Shown one piece after another: positions 1 through 8,263 of a DNA stretch of 64,000 nucleotides. Made by a program: the position numbers and the translations under genes. The notes under the pieces are model-generated. The model was given only the letters and a program-made list of their open reading frames with translations. It ran no database searches and had not been told where the DNA came from. Origin of the DNA: Pseudomonas profundi (GTDB taxonomy: Bacteria > Pseudomonadota > Gammaproteobacteria > Pseudomonadales > Pseudomonadaceae); NCBI RefSeq assembly GCF_008638305.1, contig NZ_VTPZ01000001.1:372001-436000 (forward strand), written 5' to 3'. Every line of letters starts with the position of its first letter. Position 1 is the first letter of the stretch.

Positions 1-1
1 C

Positions 2-694
2 AGGTCCAGGCAAACGCCGCTATTGGTCTCACGCATCAATCGCCTGACATTGAACCCGAGCTGGACCATCCCGCCGACCATATTGCGCGAAGACAAGCTG
101 CCACAGATCCGCAAGGACCCGGAGTACCTGCAAACCCACGCGCTGCAGGTACTGGATTACTCTGGACGCCATCTGGATCCGATGGATATCGACTGGGACA
201 ATCCCCGCGGCATCATGCTGCGGATGGCGCCCGGCCCGGACAATCCGCTTGGGCGCATGGTGTTTCGCTTCCCCAATCCCTTTTCGGTTTATCTGCATGA
301 CACGCCGAGTCAGCATCTGTTCAGCCGGGCGGCACGCACGCTCAGCTCTGGCTGTGTGAGGGTGCAATCGGCCAGCGCGCTCGCCGACAGACTCGTTGCG
401 GAAATGGGCGAGGCACAGCAGCAACGTGTTCAGCAACTGCTTGACCGCGGACAGACCTATGAACTGGCTGTTCCCGACGGGCCACAACTGATCCTGGGTT
501 ACTGGACTGCCGAAGTGGACGAAGACGGGCGCCTGATTTACCTGCTCGATCCCTACGAAATGGATCCCGCCCTGATCGAGCATTTTGAGGAAGCTGACCA
601 GACCGCAACAGCGAGGGTGACTGCGCTGAAACGCACTCAGATGCCGGAGGCCAGGCCAACGCGAGACCGTGACGCTGAGGAGATTCTGCAGTAG
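2..694 (+). CDS. L,D-transpeptidase (YcbB-like), C-terminal part; 5' end outside the window
   Basis: The reading frame is open from the first bases of the window, so this is the C-terminal ~230 residues of a longer protein; a TTG at 23 is not needed as a start. The fragment holds the YkuD catalytic core: YLHDTP followed about 20 residues later by SSGCVRVQ, where the Cys is the catalytic nucleophile of L,D-transpeptidases and the His and Arg belong to the same motif. The preceding stretch LTLNPSWTIPPTI is typical of the long periplasmic YcbB/LdtD-type enzymes, which make 3-3 cross-links between peptidoglycan stem peptides. The C-terminal tail after about residue 190 is polar and probably not catalytic. 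Family assignment is firm; which paralogue it is cannot be decided without the N-terminal half. Confidence 0.85.
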   Translation, partial: RSRQTPLLVSRINRLTLNPSWTIPPTILREDKLPQIRKDPEYLQTHALQVLDYSGRHLDPMDIDWDNPRGIMLRMAPGPDNPLGRMVFRFPNPFSVYLHDTPSQHLFSRAARTLSSGCVRVQSASALADRLVAEMGEAQQQRVQQLLDRGQTYELAVPDGPQLILGYWTAEVDEDGRLIYLLDPYEMDPALIEHFEEADQTATARVTALKRTQMPEARPTRDRDAEEILQ

Positions 695-699
695 GCCGC

Positions 700-1308
700 T
701 CAGCCATGCATGGCAGCGCTCAGCTTGAATGCGGTATTGGCCACCACATCGGTCGGCTGTCTGTAACCGCTCGCCATCCAGTGCAGCGCAATATGGATGA
801 CGCCGCCCATCACGCCGGCATGCAGGAGTTCGTCAGGCTGATGGTCGGGGCGTACCACTACGCGCGTGAGGTCTCGGTTCATGGCCTGGAGAGCGCGGAA
901 GATAGCCTTGTCCACCGCCGGGCTGATGCCGCGAATCTCTACCAGCAGCAGGTTGGCAATCAACGGGCGCGCCTTCAGCGCCTGAAAATACGCCAGCAGC
1001 ATCGCTCTGCCCCGTTCTGCCCGGTCCACACTCGCCCGTTCTGCTGCGCCAGTGATTTCCTCACGTAACGCCGTTGCAGCTTGTTCGTAACAGGCGATGA
1101 GTAACTCGTCGCTGTGGGAAAAGGATTCGTAGAAATACCGCTGCGTCAGTCCAGCCGCGTCACACACCTGCTTGACGCTGGAATGCCGGTAACCATTGCG
1201 GCCATAGACCTCGCACGCAGCGTCGATCAATTGCTGACGCCGTTGAGCCCGGCGGGCCTCGATGGCGGAGCCCCGGTAACGCCGTGGCGAAGAAGTCTGT
1301 GTCGTCAT
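700..1308 (-). CDS. TetR/AcrR-family transcriptional regulator
   Basis: This protein of about 202 residues has an N-terminal TetR helix-turn-helix (roughly residues 20-60, with AAGLTQRYFYESF as recognition-helix region) and an all-helical C-terminal ligand domain. The frame is open to a TTG at 1326, but the ATG at 1308 gives the usual short N-terminus and fits a minus-strand promoter (TTGACA at 1352-1347, 16-bp gap, TAGCTT at 1330-1325), so 1308 was chosen. It diverges from the monooxygenase at 1404, and two palindromes in the gap look like its operators. It is therefore inferred to repress itself and the monooxygenase/SDR pair. The inducer is unknown; a ketone or hydrophobic substrate of the monooxygenase is a reasonable guess only. 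Confidence 0.88.
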   Translation of the reverse strand: MTTQTSSPRRYRGSAIEARRAQRRQQLIDAACEVYGRNGYRHSSVKQVCDAAGLTQRYFYESFSHSDELLIACYEQAATALREEITGAAERASVDRAERGRAMLLAYFQALKARPLIANLLLVEIRGISPAVDKAIFRALQAMNRDLTRVVVRPDHQPDELLHAGVMGGVIHIALHWMASGYRQPTDVVANTAFKLSAAMHG

Positions 1309-1333
1309 CAATCCCGTCCAATCCAAGCTAATC

Positions 1334-1377
1334 TGACAATGTGTATTGTCAAAGCATAAGCGACAATTTAGATTGTC
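1334..1377. promoter_or_regulatory. Two palindromic TetR-type operators overlapping divergent promoters
   Basis: 1334-1351 is TGACAAT-GTGT-ATTGTCA, a perfect palindrome with 7-bp arms. 1362-1377 is GACAAT-TTAG-ATTGTC, a perfect palindrome with 6-bp arms. Their centres are 27 bp apart. A plus-strand promoter fits across them: TTGTCA at 1346-1351, a 17-bp spacer, TAGATT at 1369-1374. Binding of the adjacent TetR protein would cover both the -35 and -10 elements. The palindromes are seen directly; the assignment to this regulator is inferred from position. Confidence 0.75.
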
Positions 1378-1403
1378 ACTACCGCTACTGACGGCAGAAC
1401 AAT

Positions 1404-2879
1404 GTGAACCAACAAAAATTACAGTTACCGACCGCGCCCTATGATGTCCTGATCATTGGTGCCGGCCTGTCCGGAATCGGCGCCGCGCGTGCACTGACCA
1501 GTCAGTGTCCGGACAAGCACTACGCCATTCTGGAGGCGCGACACGCCATCGGCGGCACCTGGGATCTGTTCCGCTATCCTGGCGTCCGTTCCGATTCAGA
1601 CATGTATACGCTGAGCTACAGCTTCAAGCCCTGGCTGCACCGCAAGGCCATTGCCGATGGGCCGGATATCAGGCGTTATATCGAGGAAACCGCCGAAGAG
1701 TCTGGCATTACTCGCCATATTCGTTTTGGGCACAAGGTCACGGACGCAGCCTGGTCCAGCGAAGACGCCTGCTGGACCGTTACCGCACAAGTGACCCAGG
1801 CCGACGGGCAGACAGAGGAGCAGATTCTGCGCACTCGCCTGTTATCCCTGTGCGCGGGTTACTACAGCTACGATGAAGCCTATCGGCCGGTTTTTGCCAA
1901 CGAATCCGCGTTCAGGGGCAAGATCATTCACCCGCAATTCTGGCCGCAGGATCTGGATTACGCAGACAAGCGCGTCGTAGTGATCGGCAGTGGCGCTACC
2001 GCCGTCACGCTGGTACCCGCCATGGCCAAAACCGCCGCGCATGTGACCATGCTCCAGCGCTCGCCCAGCTACGTGGTGTCCCGCCCGTTGCAGGATAATA
2101 TTGCGCAGGGCCTGCAAAAATGGCTGCCAATGCCCGCCGCGCATGCCCTGACCCGCTGGAAGAACGTACTGGTCGGCAGCTTTTTCTACCGCATCGCGCG
2201 CAACAAACCGGAGATGTTCAAGCAGCGGATCCTGGAGATGGCCCGGGATGAACTCGGTCCGTCGATCGACATCAGGCATTTCACGCCGAGCTACAATCCC
2301 TGGGATCAGCGCGTGTGCGCTGTACCCGACGGCGATCTGTTCCATGATATTCGTGAAGGCCGCGCATCCGTCGTCACCGACACCATCGACCAGTTCACCG
2401 CGACCGGCATCCGCCTGGCCTCCGGCGAGGAAATCCAGGCGGACATTATTGTCACCGCCACCGGCCTCAAGCTGAACGCGCTGGGTGACATGACCGTTAC
2501 GGTCGACGGGAAAACCGTCGAAGCCGGCCAGAGCATGGCCTACAAGGGCATGATGCTCAGCGACATACCCAACTTCATACTCACCTTCGGCTATACCAAT
2601 TCATCCTGGACGCTGAAAGCCGAGCTCACCGCCAACTACGCCTGCCGCCTGCTGCGCTACATGGACCGCAAGGGCTACCGCATCGCTGTACCGCGGCGCG
2701 ATCCGCAGGTGCTGGAGGCTCCGTTCCTGGATTTCACTTCAGGCTATGTGCAGCGCGCGGCCGGTTTGCTGCCCAGGCAAGGCGACCGCAGACCCTGGCA
2801 GGTCTATCAGAACTACACCCAGGACAAGCTCACTATTCAATATGGCCGTATCAACGACGGCGTCATGCAGTTTCAATAA
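1404..2879 (+). CDS. Flavin-containing monooxygenase, Baeyer-Villiger type
   Basis: This 491-residue flavoprotein starts at GTG 1404; the ATG at 1402 is out of frame. It has an FAD-binding Rossmann motif IIGAGLSGIGAA near residues 17-28, the fingerprint FRGKIIHPQFWP near 170-181 (FxGxxxHxxxWP, typical of Baeyer-Villiger rather than classical FMO enzymes) and a second NAD(P)H-binding Rossmann motif VVIGSGATAV near 193-202. Such enzymes insert one oxygen atom next to a ketone to give an ester or lactone, using NADPH and O2. The SDR gene 14 bp downstream could supply the ketone from an alcohol. The pair is probably controlled by the divergent TetR gene. The substrate cannot be told from sequence; long-chain or cyclic ketones are typical of relatives. 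Confidence 0.87.
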   Translation: MNQQKLQLPTAPYDVLIIGAGLSGIGAARALTSQCPDKHYAILEARHAIGGTWDLFRYPGVRSDSDMYTLSYSFKPWLHRKAIADGPDIRRYIEETAEESGITRHIRFGHKVTDAAWSSEDACWTVTAQVTQADGQTEEQILRTRLLSLCAGYYSYDEAYRPVFANESAFRGKIIHPQFWPQDLDYADKRVVVIGSGATAVTLVPAMAKTAAHVTMLQRSPSYVVSRPLQDNIAQGLQKWLPMPAAHALTRWKNVLVGSFFYRIARNKPEMFKQRILEMARDELGPSIDIRHFTPSYNPWDQRVCAVPDGDLFHDIREGRASVVTDTIDQFTATGIRLASGEEIQADIIVTATGLKLNALGDMTVTVDGKTVEAGQSMAYKGMMLSDIPNFILTFGYTNSSWTLKAELTANYACRLLRYMDRKGYRIAVPRRDPQVLEAPFLDFTSGYVQRAAGLLPRQGDRRPWQVYQNYTQDKLTIQYGRINDGVMQFQ

Positions 2880-2893
2880 CAGGGACGAAACCT

Positions 2894-3727
2894 ATGCAAA
2901 TCAATGATTCGGTCGCGGTACTCACCGGCGCTGGCAGCGGAATTGGCCGGGCAGTTGCGCAATCACTGGCGAGCCGGCGTTGTCATGTGGCACTGGTCGA
3001 TATCAATCCTGAAGGTCTTGCTGAAACCGCCCGTCTGGCGCGCGCCCAGGGCGTACGCGTCAGCGAGCATTGCCTTGACGTCGCCAACCGGGACCATATC
3101 GCCGCCCTGCCCCAGGCCGTGCTGGCCGAGCACGGCCAGGTCAATATTCTGATCAACAATGCCGGCGTGGCCCTGGGTGGGCATTTTCAGCAGGTATCCG
3201 AGGAAGACTTCGACTGGCTGATGGCTATCAACTTCGAAGCGGTAGTGCGCCTTACCCGGGCCTTCCTTCCGCATCTGCAACAACGAGCCGAAGCGCGCAT
3301 CGTCAACGTTTCCAGCCTGTTCGGCCTGGTCACACCCGCTGGACAGACCGCCTACTGCGCCAGCAAATTCGCCGTACGCGGTTTCTCCAACGCGCTGCGG
3401 CTGGAATTGCAGGGCAGCAACGTTGGGGTAACCGTGGTGCACCCAGGCGGCGTGGCAACCGCCATCGCGACCAGCGCACGGCTGGCGTCTGATATCCCAA
3501 GGGAGACCGCCGCGAAAAACCTGAAGCAGACACAGAAGCTGCTGCGTATGCCCCCTGAACGTGCCGCGGAGATCATCGTACGCGGTATCGAGCGCAACAA
3601 GGCGCGGGTTCTGGTCGGCAACGACGCGCGTATCCTGTCATGGATTGAGCGCCTCTCGCCGGTGAACTACTGGCGCCTGTTCCCGGGCCTGGCCAAGCCA
3701 GCGACACGAGCCGCCGAGCGTCCTTGA
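2894..3727 (+). CDS. Short-chain dehydrogenase/reductase
   Basis: This classical SDR of 277 residues has the cofactor motif LTGAGSGIG near residues 10-18, the NNAG motif near 88-91, a catalytic Ser in NVSSL and YCASK near 154-158 (Tyr and Lys of the active site). The C-terminal ~40 residues extend beyond the core fold and are basic. It starts 14 bp after the monooxygenase stop with an upstream AGGGA, so the two genes are almost certainly co-transcribed. The likely role is alcohol/ketone interconversion feeding or following the Baeyer-Villiger step; this is inferred from context. NAD versus NADP preference was not decided. Confidence 0.88.
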   Translation: MQINDSVAVLTGAGSGIGRAVAQSLASRRCHVALVDINPEGLAETARLARAQGVRVSEHCLDVANRDHIAALPQAVLAEHGQVNILINNAGVALGGHFQQVSEEDFDWLMAINFEAVVRLTRAFLPHLQQRAEARIVNVSSLFGLVTPAGQTAYCASKFAVRGFSNALRLELQGSNVGVTVVHPGGVATAIATSARLASDIPRETAAKNLKQTQKLLRMPPERAAEIIVRGIERNKARVLVGNDARILSWIERLSPVNYWRLFPGLAKPATRAAERP

Positions 3728-3789
3728 CGCCAAGGCCCGCGTGCAGCCAAATCCGCACTAGCGCTACCCGCCATAAAATAATCGCATCC

Positions 3790-3810
3790 AGCCCGGCGCG
3801 CTGCCGGGCT
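3790..3810. terminator. GC-rich hairpin after the SDR gene
   Basis: AGCCCGGC and GCCGGGCT form a perfect 8-bp stem with a 5-base loop, 62 bp after the SDR stop. No run of T follows, so it may act as an RNA stabiliser or weak terminator rather than a classical rho-independent terminator. Confidence 0.4.
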
Positions 3811-3863
3811 GCCTTCTACACTGGCTGAACACGTTTCAAGCCACTAGCAGGAGGAAGATCCCA

Positions 3864-4463
3864 ATGGCAAAGGTACTGGTGTTGTACTACTCGATGTACG
3901 GGCACGTTGAAACCATGGCAAACGCGGTGGCCGAAGGTGCGCGCAAGGTCAGCGGCACGGAGGTCAGCATCAAGCGCGTGCCGGAAACCATGCCCGAGGA
4001 TGCATTCAAGAATGCCGGCGGCAAGGTCAATCAGGCCGCGCCGGAGGCGACCATCGCGGAGCTGGCCGATTATGATGCGATTATCTTCGGCACCCCCACC
4101 CGCTTCGGCAACATGAGCGGACAGATGCGTACCTTTCTGGACCAGACCGGCGGCCACTGGGTCAGCGGCGCGCTGCACGGCAAGGTCGCCAGTGTTTTCA
4201 CCTCCACCGGCACGGGTGGCGGCGAAGAGATGACGCTCACCAGCACCTGGACCACCCTCGCCCATCACGGGATGATCATCGTGCCGCTTGGTTACGGTGC
4301 ACCGGAGCTGTTCGATATATCGGAAGTTCGCGGTGGCGGGCCCTACGGCGCAGCAACGCTGGCCGGTGGTGACGGCTCGCGCCAGCCGACCGCTGCGGAA
4401 CTGTCGATCGCGGGTTATCAGGGTGAGCTGGTAGCGAAGATAGCCAGCAAGCTGAGCGCCTGA
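3864..4463 (+). CDS. wrbA: NAD(P)H:quinone oxidoreductase WrbA
   Basis: This 199-residue flavodoxin-fold protein matches WrbA: an N-terminal FMN phosphate loop ([12 protein letters not shown], residues 7-18), the PTRFGNM segment near residue 80 and STGTGGGEE near 115, all positions that hold FMN in WrbA. WrbA proteins are cytoplasmic tetramers that reduce quinones by two electrons with NAD(P)H, avoiding semiquinone radicals. A strong ribosome-binding site (GGAGGA, about 10 bases upstream) marks the ATG at 3864. It stands alone between the SDR gene and the convergent RlpA-like gene; the hairpin at 3790 suggests that it is transcribed separately from the SDR operon. Confidence 0.95.
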   Translation: MAKVLVLYYSMYGHVETMANAVAEGARKVSGTEVSIKRVPETMPEDAFKNAGGKVNQAAPEATIAELADYDAIIFGTPTRFGNMSGQMRTFLDQTGGHWVSGALHGKVASVFTSTGTGGGEEMTLTSTWTTLAHHGMIIVPLGYGAPELFDISEVRGGGPYGAATLAGGDGSRQPTAAELSIAGYQGELVAKIASKLSA

Positions 4464-4545
4464 CCGGTCTGACGCTGGAGCGGGGTATCGATTGCGGTGA
4501 GCGTGGCACGGCACCGAAGCGACGTGCGTGCTACGCATGCCGCTG

Positions 4546-4938
4546 TCAGCGCAGCACTTCAATCCTTACCTTCAACAGGCCCGCCGACGGGTTGCCAATG
4601 CTGGCGAACGCGGATTTCGAAAGATCGATAACGCGGCCCCTGACGAAGGGACCGCGGTCATTGATCCTGACGATAACGCTCTTGCCGTTAACGGTGTTGG
4701 TGACCTTGACCTTCGACCCAAAAGGCAGCTTGCGGTGCGCAGCCGTGCTCAGGCCGTGCTTATACCGCTCGCCATTGGCAGTCTTGCGGCCCTGAAATTT
4801 GTCCCCGTAGAACGAGGCCTGGCCGGATTGTTTGTATCCAACCCAGTCCCCCTGGCTGCCTGACGGAGCAGGCGCGGTGGTACAACCCGCCACAACCAAA
4901 ATTACCGCAACCAGGGACAGCCATTTGAATAGGTTCAT
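4546..4938 (-). CDS. Short RlpA-like septal ring lipoprotein with a DPBB domain
   Basis: This 130-residue lipoprotein has a short n-region, a hydrophobic stretch and a lipobox (VVAGC, Cys19). Mature residues from about 38 to 128 form a double-psi beta-barrel with [18 protein letters not shown] and RINDRGPF, the hallmark of RlpA. Full-length RlpA of Pseudomonas is a lytic transglycosylase for stem-peptide-free glycan and carries a C-terminal SPOR domain; this protein ends right after the barrel and has none. It is therefore a truncated paralogue type, probably outer-membrane anchored, and septal targeting through SPOR is not expected. It faces wrbA convergently. Confidence 0.88.
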   Translation of the reverse strand: MNLFKWLSLVAVILVVAGCTTAPAPSGSQGDWVGYKQSGQASFYGDKFQGRKTANGERYKHGLSTAAHRKLPFGSKVKVTNTVNGKSVIVRINDRGPFVRGRVIDLSKSAFASIGNPSAGLLKVRIEVLR

Positions 4939-5653
4939 AGCTCAGTTTATTTGAGTGATGGATAACGCTCGGCGACCCGTGTGGGCTCACCGATAAGGCT
5001 TGGAACGCTGCGAAAATCTGGCGTAGCGCAGGCGCACTACACCCCCAGGGCAGCTCTCGCGGTGCAGCGATTCTAACGGCTGGGCTTCGAGCAGTCTGTA
5101 GCGCACATAAAAAACCGAAGCCTGGCTCCGGTTTTATCAGGATTTGTCACAACTCGGTCCAACGCAGCACAGTACCGCGCCAAGCAAACCCCCTCGGTGC
5201 GTCCGAACGGCCCGAGCCGCACACTCAGAGAAACCAACCCCAAGAAAACGAGCGCTACGCAACGCCCTCCTGGGGGTGTAGCGCGCCTGCGCTACGCCAA
5301 TCCCACAGCCACACCGCATCCGCACTTGCAAATCCAAACTGGCCGATGCGCTAAGCAAACCCCGTCGGCGAGTCCGAACGCAGCCCGAGCCGCACACCAA
5401 CCCCAGGACAACCAACCCCAGGAAGGCTATACGCAACGCCTCCCTGGGGGTGTAGCGCGCCTGCGCTACGCCAATCCCACAGCCACACCGCATCCGCACT
5501 TGCAAACCCGAACTGGCCGATGCGCTAAGCAAACCCCGTCGGCGAGTCCGAACGCGGCCCGAGCCGCTCACCAACCCCAGGAAGGCGATACGCAGCGCTT
5601 CCCTGGGGGTGTAGCGCGCCTGCGCTACGCCAAGCTCATTGATGCTCGCCCGA
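4939..5653. repeat. Intergenic array of palindromic repeats (tandem unit of about 171-174 bp)
   Basis: This 715-bp gap holds no convincing gene. From about 5184 to 5640 a unit of 171 then 174 bp is repeated (similar starts at 5184, 5355 and 5529; the third copy is cut short). Each unit contains one core palindrome GTAGCGC-GCCT-GCGCTAC preceded by CTGGGGGT. An inverted single copy lies at 5021-5050. A hairpin with a T-tract (5108-5137) follows on the minus strand. Open frames crossing the array only translate the repeat and are not taken as genes. The array abuts the stop codon of the MFS gene at 5654. Confidence 0.85.
5108..5137 (-). terminator. Rho-independent terminator candidate
   Basis: The arms AAAACCG (5111-5117) and CGGTTTT (5129-5135), with an additional AGCC/GGCT pairing inside, give a hairpin followed on the minus strand by T6. 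It is the first terminator-like structure downstream of the MFS gene, over 500 bp after its stop. If used, the repeat array would lie in the 3' untranslated region of that transcript. The flanking A and T runs also make it plausible in the plus direction. Confidence 0.6.
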
Positions 5654-6937
5654 TCACTGGCTCTGCGGATCGTACTGCTTGTCCTTGATGAACAGTGATG
5701 GGATAACGCCGCAAATGAAATACGCCGCGCCCATGACCAGGAAACCCAGACCAATCGAATACTGGGTCGCCAGGAAGCCAATGGCTGCCGGTGCGATCGC
5801 TGCGCCGATACGACCGATGTTGTAGGCGCCACCGACGGCAGTGCCACGGTACCGAGCGGCGAAGCTCTCGGTCATATAGGTCGCGTTAACGCCGTAGGGA
5901 ATGCCGTACAGGAAGCCGAATACCACCAGCATCCAGAGAATATGTTCCGGACTGTGATAAAGCACAATCAGCGGCAGGAACAGCGCCGTACCCAGCGCGC
6001 CGAACGCGTAGACCACCCGGCGACCGAAACGGTCAGCAGCGATACCGGCCAGGATCTTGCCCAGGATCATCGCCGTGTAGGTCCCGACCAGATACGCGGT
6101 CATGGACTTGAAGTTCATTGACAGTTCGGTTTCCAGATAGGCCGGCAACCAGTTGTTCACACCGTAGTAGCCAAACTGCAGGAAGCCTGCGGTGAGACAC
6201 CAGAAGATGAACATGCTGCGCGCGCGCGGATCACCGAAGATCATCTTGTAAGCGCTTTCGCGTTTTTCCGGCTGTTTGATGTTATCGCGCAGATCAGCGG
6301 CGGCTTTGCTGGCGCGCTCAGCCTTGGCCTTGACCCAGGCCGGCGGCTCGGGAACCAGGCGCTGCATCACTATAGCCAGCGTCACCGGGATGATGGCGAC
6401 ATAGAACAGGTAGCGCCAGCCGTAGGTGGGCAAAAGCCATCCGGCCAACAAGGTGGCGACGATGTAGCCCACTGACCAGCCGGCCTGCAACGTGCCCAGC
6501 ACAGTCGTGCGGAACCGGGTCGGTACATATTCGGCCATCAGCGTATTACAGGCGACATAAAGAGCGCCCAGCCCGAGGGACGATATGAAACGGAACACCG
6601 CAAACTGCCAGTAGTTCTGGGTCAGACCCAGCGCGCAGGTGCCGATGGAAAACAGCACGATGGTCCACACCACTGTCTTGACCCGGCCAAAGCGGTCGCA
6701 GGCCCAGCCACCATAGATACCGCCAATGGCCATGCCCGCGAGCGTAAAGCTGCCGAGGCTGCCTGCCTGCATGTTGGTCAGACCGAATTCCTGCTTCAGG
6801 CTGGTCAGGCTGTATGAGAGCAACATGAGATCTGCGCCATCGATCAGCAGACCCAGGAAGCAGAAGATAAAAACAATGATCCAGATGTTGTTCTTGGCCG
6901 GCGCAGCAACGGCGGCGGCCTGAGCGGTAGAATGCAT
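5654..6937 (-). CDS. MFS transporter, aromatic acid:H+ symporter (AAHS)-like
   Basis: This carrier of about 427 residues has 12 predicted membrane segments, the MFS motif A GWACDRFGRVK between segments 2 and 3, and its repeat AGIAADRFGRRV in the second half. An Asp in the first segment (LLIDGADLMLLSY) is characteristic of AAHS proteins such as PcaK and BenK, which take up benzoate-like acids with protons. The frame continues upstream to 7021, but the extra residues are polar and uncharacteristic; the ATG at 6937 gives a normal N-terminus (MHSTAQ). It lies about 110 bp downstream of the acyl-CoA dehydrogenase on the same strand and probably imports the acid that the cluster degrades. Confidence 0.88.
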   Translation of the reverse strand: MHSTAQAAAVAAPAKNNIWIIVFIFCFLGLLIDGADLMLLSYSLTSLKQEFGLTNMQAGSLGSFTLAGMAIGGIYGGWACDRFGRVKTVVWTIVLFSIGTCALGLTQNYWQFAVFRFISSLGLGALYVACNTLMAEYVPTRFRTTVLGTLQAGWSVGYIVATLLAGWLLPTYGWRYLFYVAIIPVTLAIVMQRLVPEPPAWVKAKAERASKAAADLRDNIKQPEKRESAYKMIFGDPRARSMFIFWCLTAGFLQFGYYGVNNWLPAYLETELSMNFKSMTAYLVGTYTAMILGKILAGIAADRFGRRVVYAFGALGTALFLPLIVLYHSPEHILWMLVVFGFLYGIPYGVNATYMTESFAARYRGTAVGGAYNIGRIGAAIAPAAIGFLATQYSIGLGFLVMGAAYFICGVIPSLFIKDKQYDPQSQ

Positions 6938-7046
6938 AAACTTACCCGGTGAGCGAGGGGCCAGCCCTCTTTTCTGATGGTGTGCGGGATTTGCTGACGC
7001 GTCGTTACAGCAGAAAACCAAGCGTCAACAAACCCCGCGGTCTTGC

Positions 7047-8201
7047 TTAACCCTGAACGTCGCGGATCATGTTGCGGGCGATGATCACCTGCTGGATCTG
7101 GGTGGTCCCTTCGTACAGGCGGAACAAGCGAACGTCGCGGTAGAAGCGCTCGATGGCGTACTCGCTGATATAACCGGCGCCGCCATGGATCTGAACCCCA
7201 CGGTCGGCCACCCGGCCACACATCTCGGTAGCGAACATCTTGGCGCAGGAGGCTTCTGTACTGATGTTCAGCCCCTCGTCACGCTTGCGCGCCGCATCCA
7301 GCACCATGCAGCGCGCGGCGTAGATATCCGCCTTGCTGTCGGCAAGCATGCCCTGGATCAACTGAAAATCAGCGATACGCTGGCCGAACTGCTTGCGCTC
7401 AACGGCATAACGCAGGGAGTCATCCAGCATGCGCTCGGCAGCACCGACCGACAGCGCGGCGATATGCAGGCGCCCCTTGTCCAGCACCTTCATGGCCGTT
7501 TTGAAACCAACGCCTTCCTTGCCGCCGATCAGGTTGCCGGCGGGAACACGAACGTTGTCGAAGATCACATCAGCCGTGTGCGCGCCCTTCTGTCCCATCT
7601 TCTGATCGGGCTTGCCGATGGTCAGGCCGGGCGTGCCGCGCTCGACGATGAACGAGCTGATACCACCAGCACCCTTGATCTCGGGATCGGTACGCGCCAT
7701 CACGGTGAAAATACCCGCATGAGGAGCATTGGTGATGAAGCGCTTGGTGCCATTGAGCACGTAAAAATCGCCATCCCGCACTGCGGTGGTCTTCAGCGAC
7801 GCAGCATCGGAGCCGGAATCCGGCTCGGTCAGACAGAACGAGCTCAGATATTCGCCTGCAGCCAGCTTGGGCAGATAGTGCGCCTTCTGCTCTTCGGTGC
7901 CATCCAGCAGGATGCCGATCGAGCCGATGCCGTTGTTGGTGCCGATATACGAACGGAACGCAGGAGATGTGCGGCCCAGCTCGAATGCGATGCTGACCTC
8001 TTCTTCCATGGTCACGCCCAGCCCACCGAACTCTTCGGGGATGGTCAGGCCGAACAGGCCCATGGCCTTCATCTGCTCGACTATATCTGCGGGGATCTGA
8101 TCGGTTTCCGCTACCTCGTTCTCACGCGGAATCAGTTCCTGGGTAACAAACTGATTAATGGAATCGAGCAGAATGCTCAGCGTTTCCGGATCACGAATCA
8201 T
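7047..8201 (-). CDS. Acyl-CoA dehydrogenase
   Basis: This full-length acyl-CoA dehydrogenase has 384 residues with N-terminal helical, central beta and C-terminal helical domains. CLTEPDSGSD (near 130-140) binds FAD. The catalytic base is Glu364 in LYEGTTQIQ, the position used by short- and medium-chain enzymes and glutaryl-CoA dehydrogenase. The reaction is alpha,beta-dehydrogenation of an acyl-CoA with electrons passed to ETF. A clear AGGAG lies 7 bases before the ATG. It sits between the IclR gene (62 bp upstream) and the MFS gene, opposite a CoA-transferase, so it probably oxidises the CoA ester made by that transferase. Chain length and exact substrate are not determined. Confidence 0.93.
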   Translation of the reverse strand: MIRDPETLSILLDSINQFVTQELIPRENEVAETDQIPADIVEQMKAMGLFGLTIPEEFGGLGVTMEEEVSIAFELGRTSPAFRSYIGTNNGIGSIGILLDGTEEQKAHYLPKLAAGEYLSSFCLTEPDSGSDAASLKTTAVRDGDFYVLNGTKRFITNAPHAGIFTVMARTDPEIKGAGGISSFIVERGTPGLTIGKPDQKMGQKGAHTADVIFDNVRVPAGNLIGGKEGVGFKTAMKVLDKGRLHIAALSVGAAERMLDDSLRYAVERKQFGQRIADFQLIQGMLADSKADIYAARCMVLDAARKRDEGLNISTEASCAKMFATEMCGRVADRGVQIHGGAGYISEYAIERFYRDVRLFRLYEGTTQIQQVIIARNMIRDVQG

Positions 8202-8263
8202 ATGTTTCTCCTCATTGGCCTGCGTGCAGGCTGATTATCCACACTGCGTAACCCGGACCGTGG

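Noticed and set aside
5137-5847. Long open frames across the palindromic array on both strands
   Set aside because: They translate the same repeat again and again, overlap the MFS gene and have no ribosome site; the repeats explain them.
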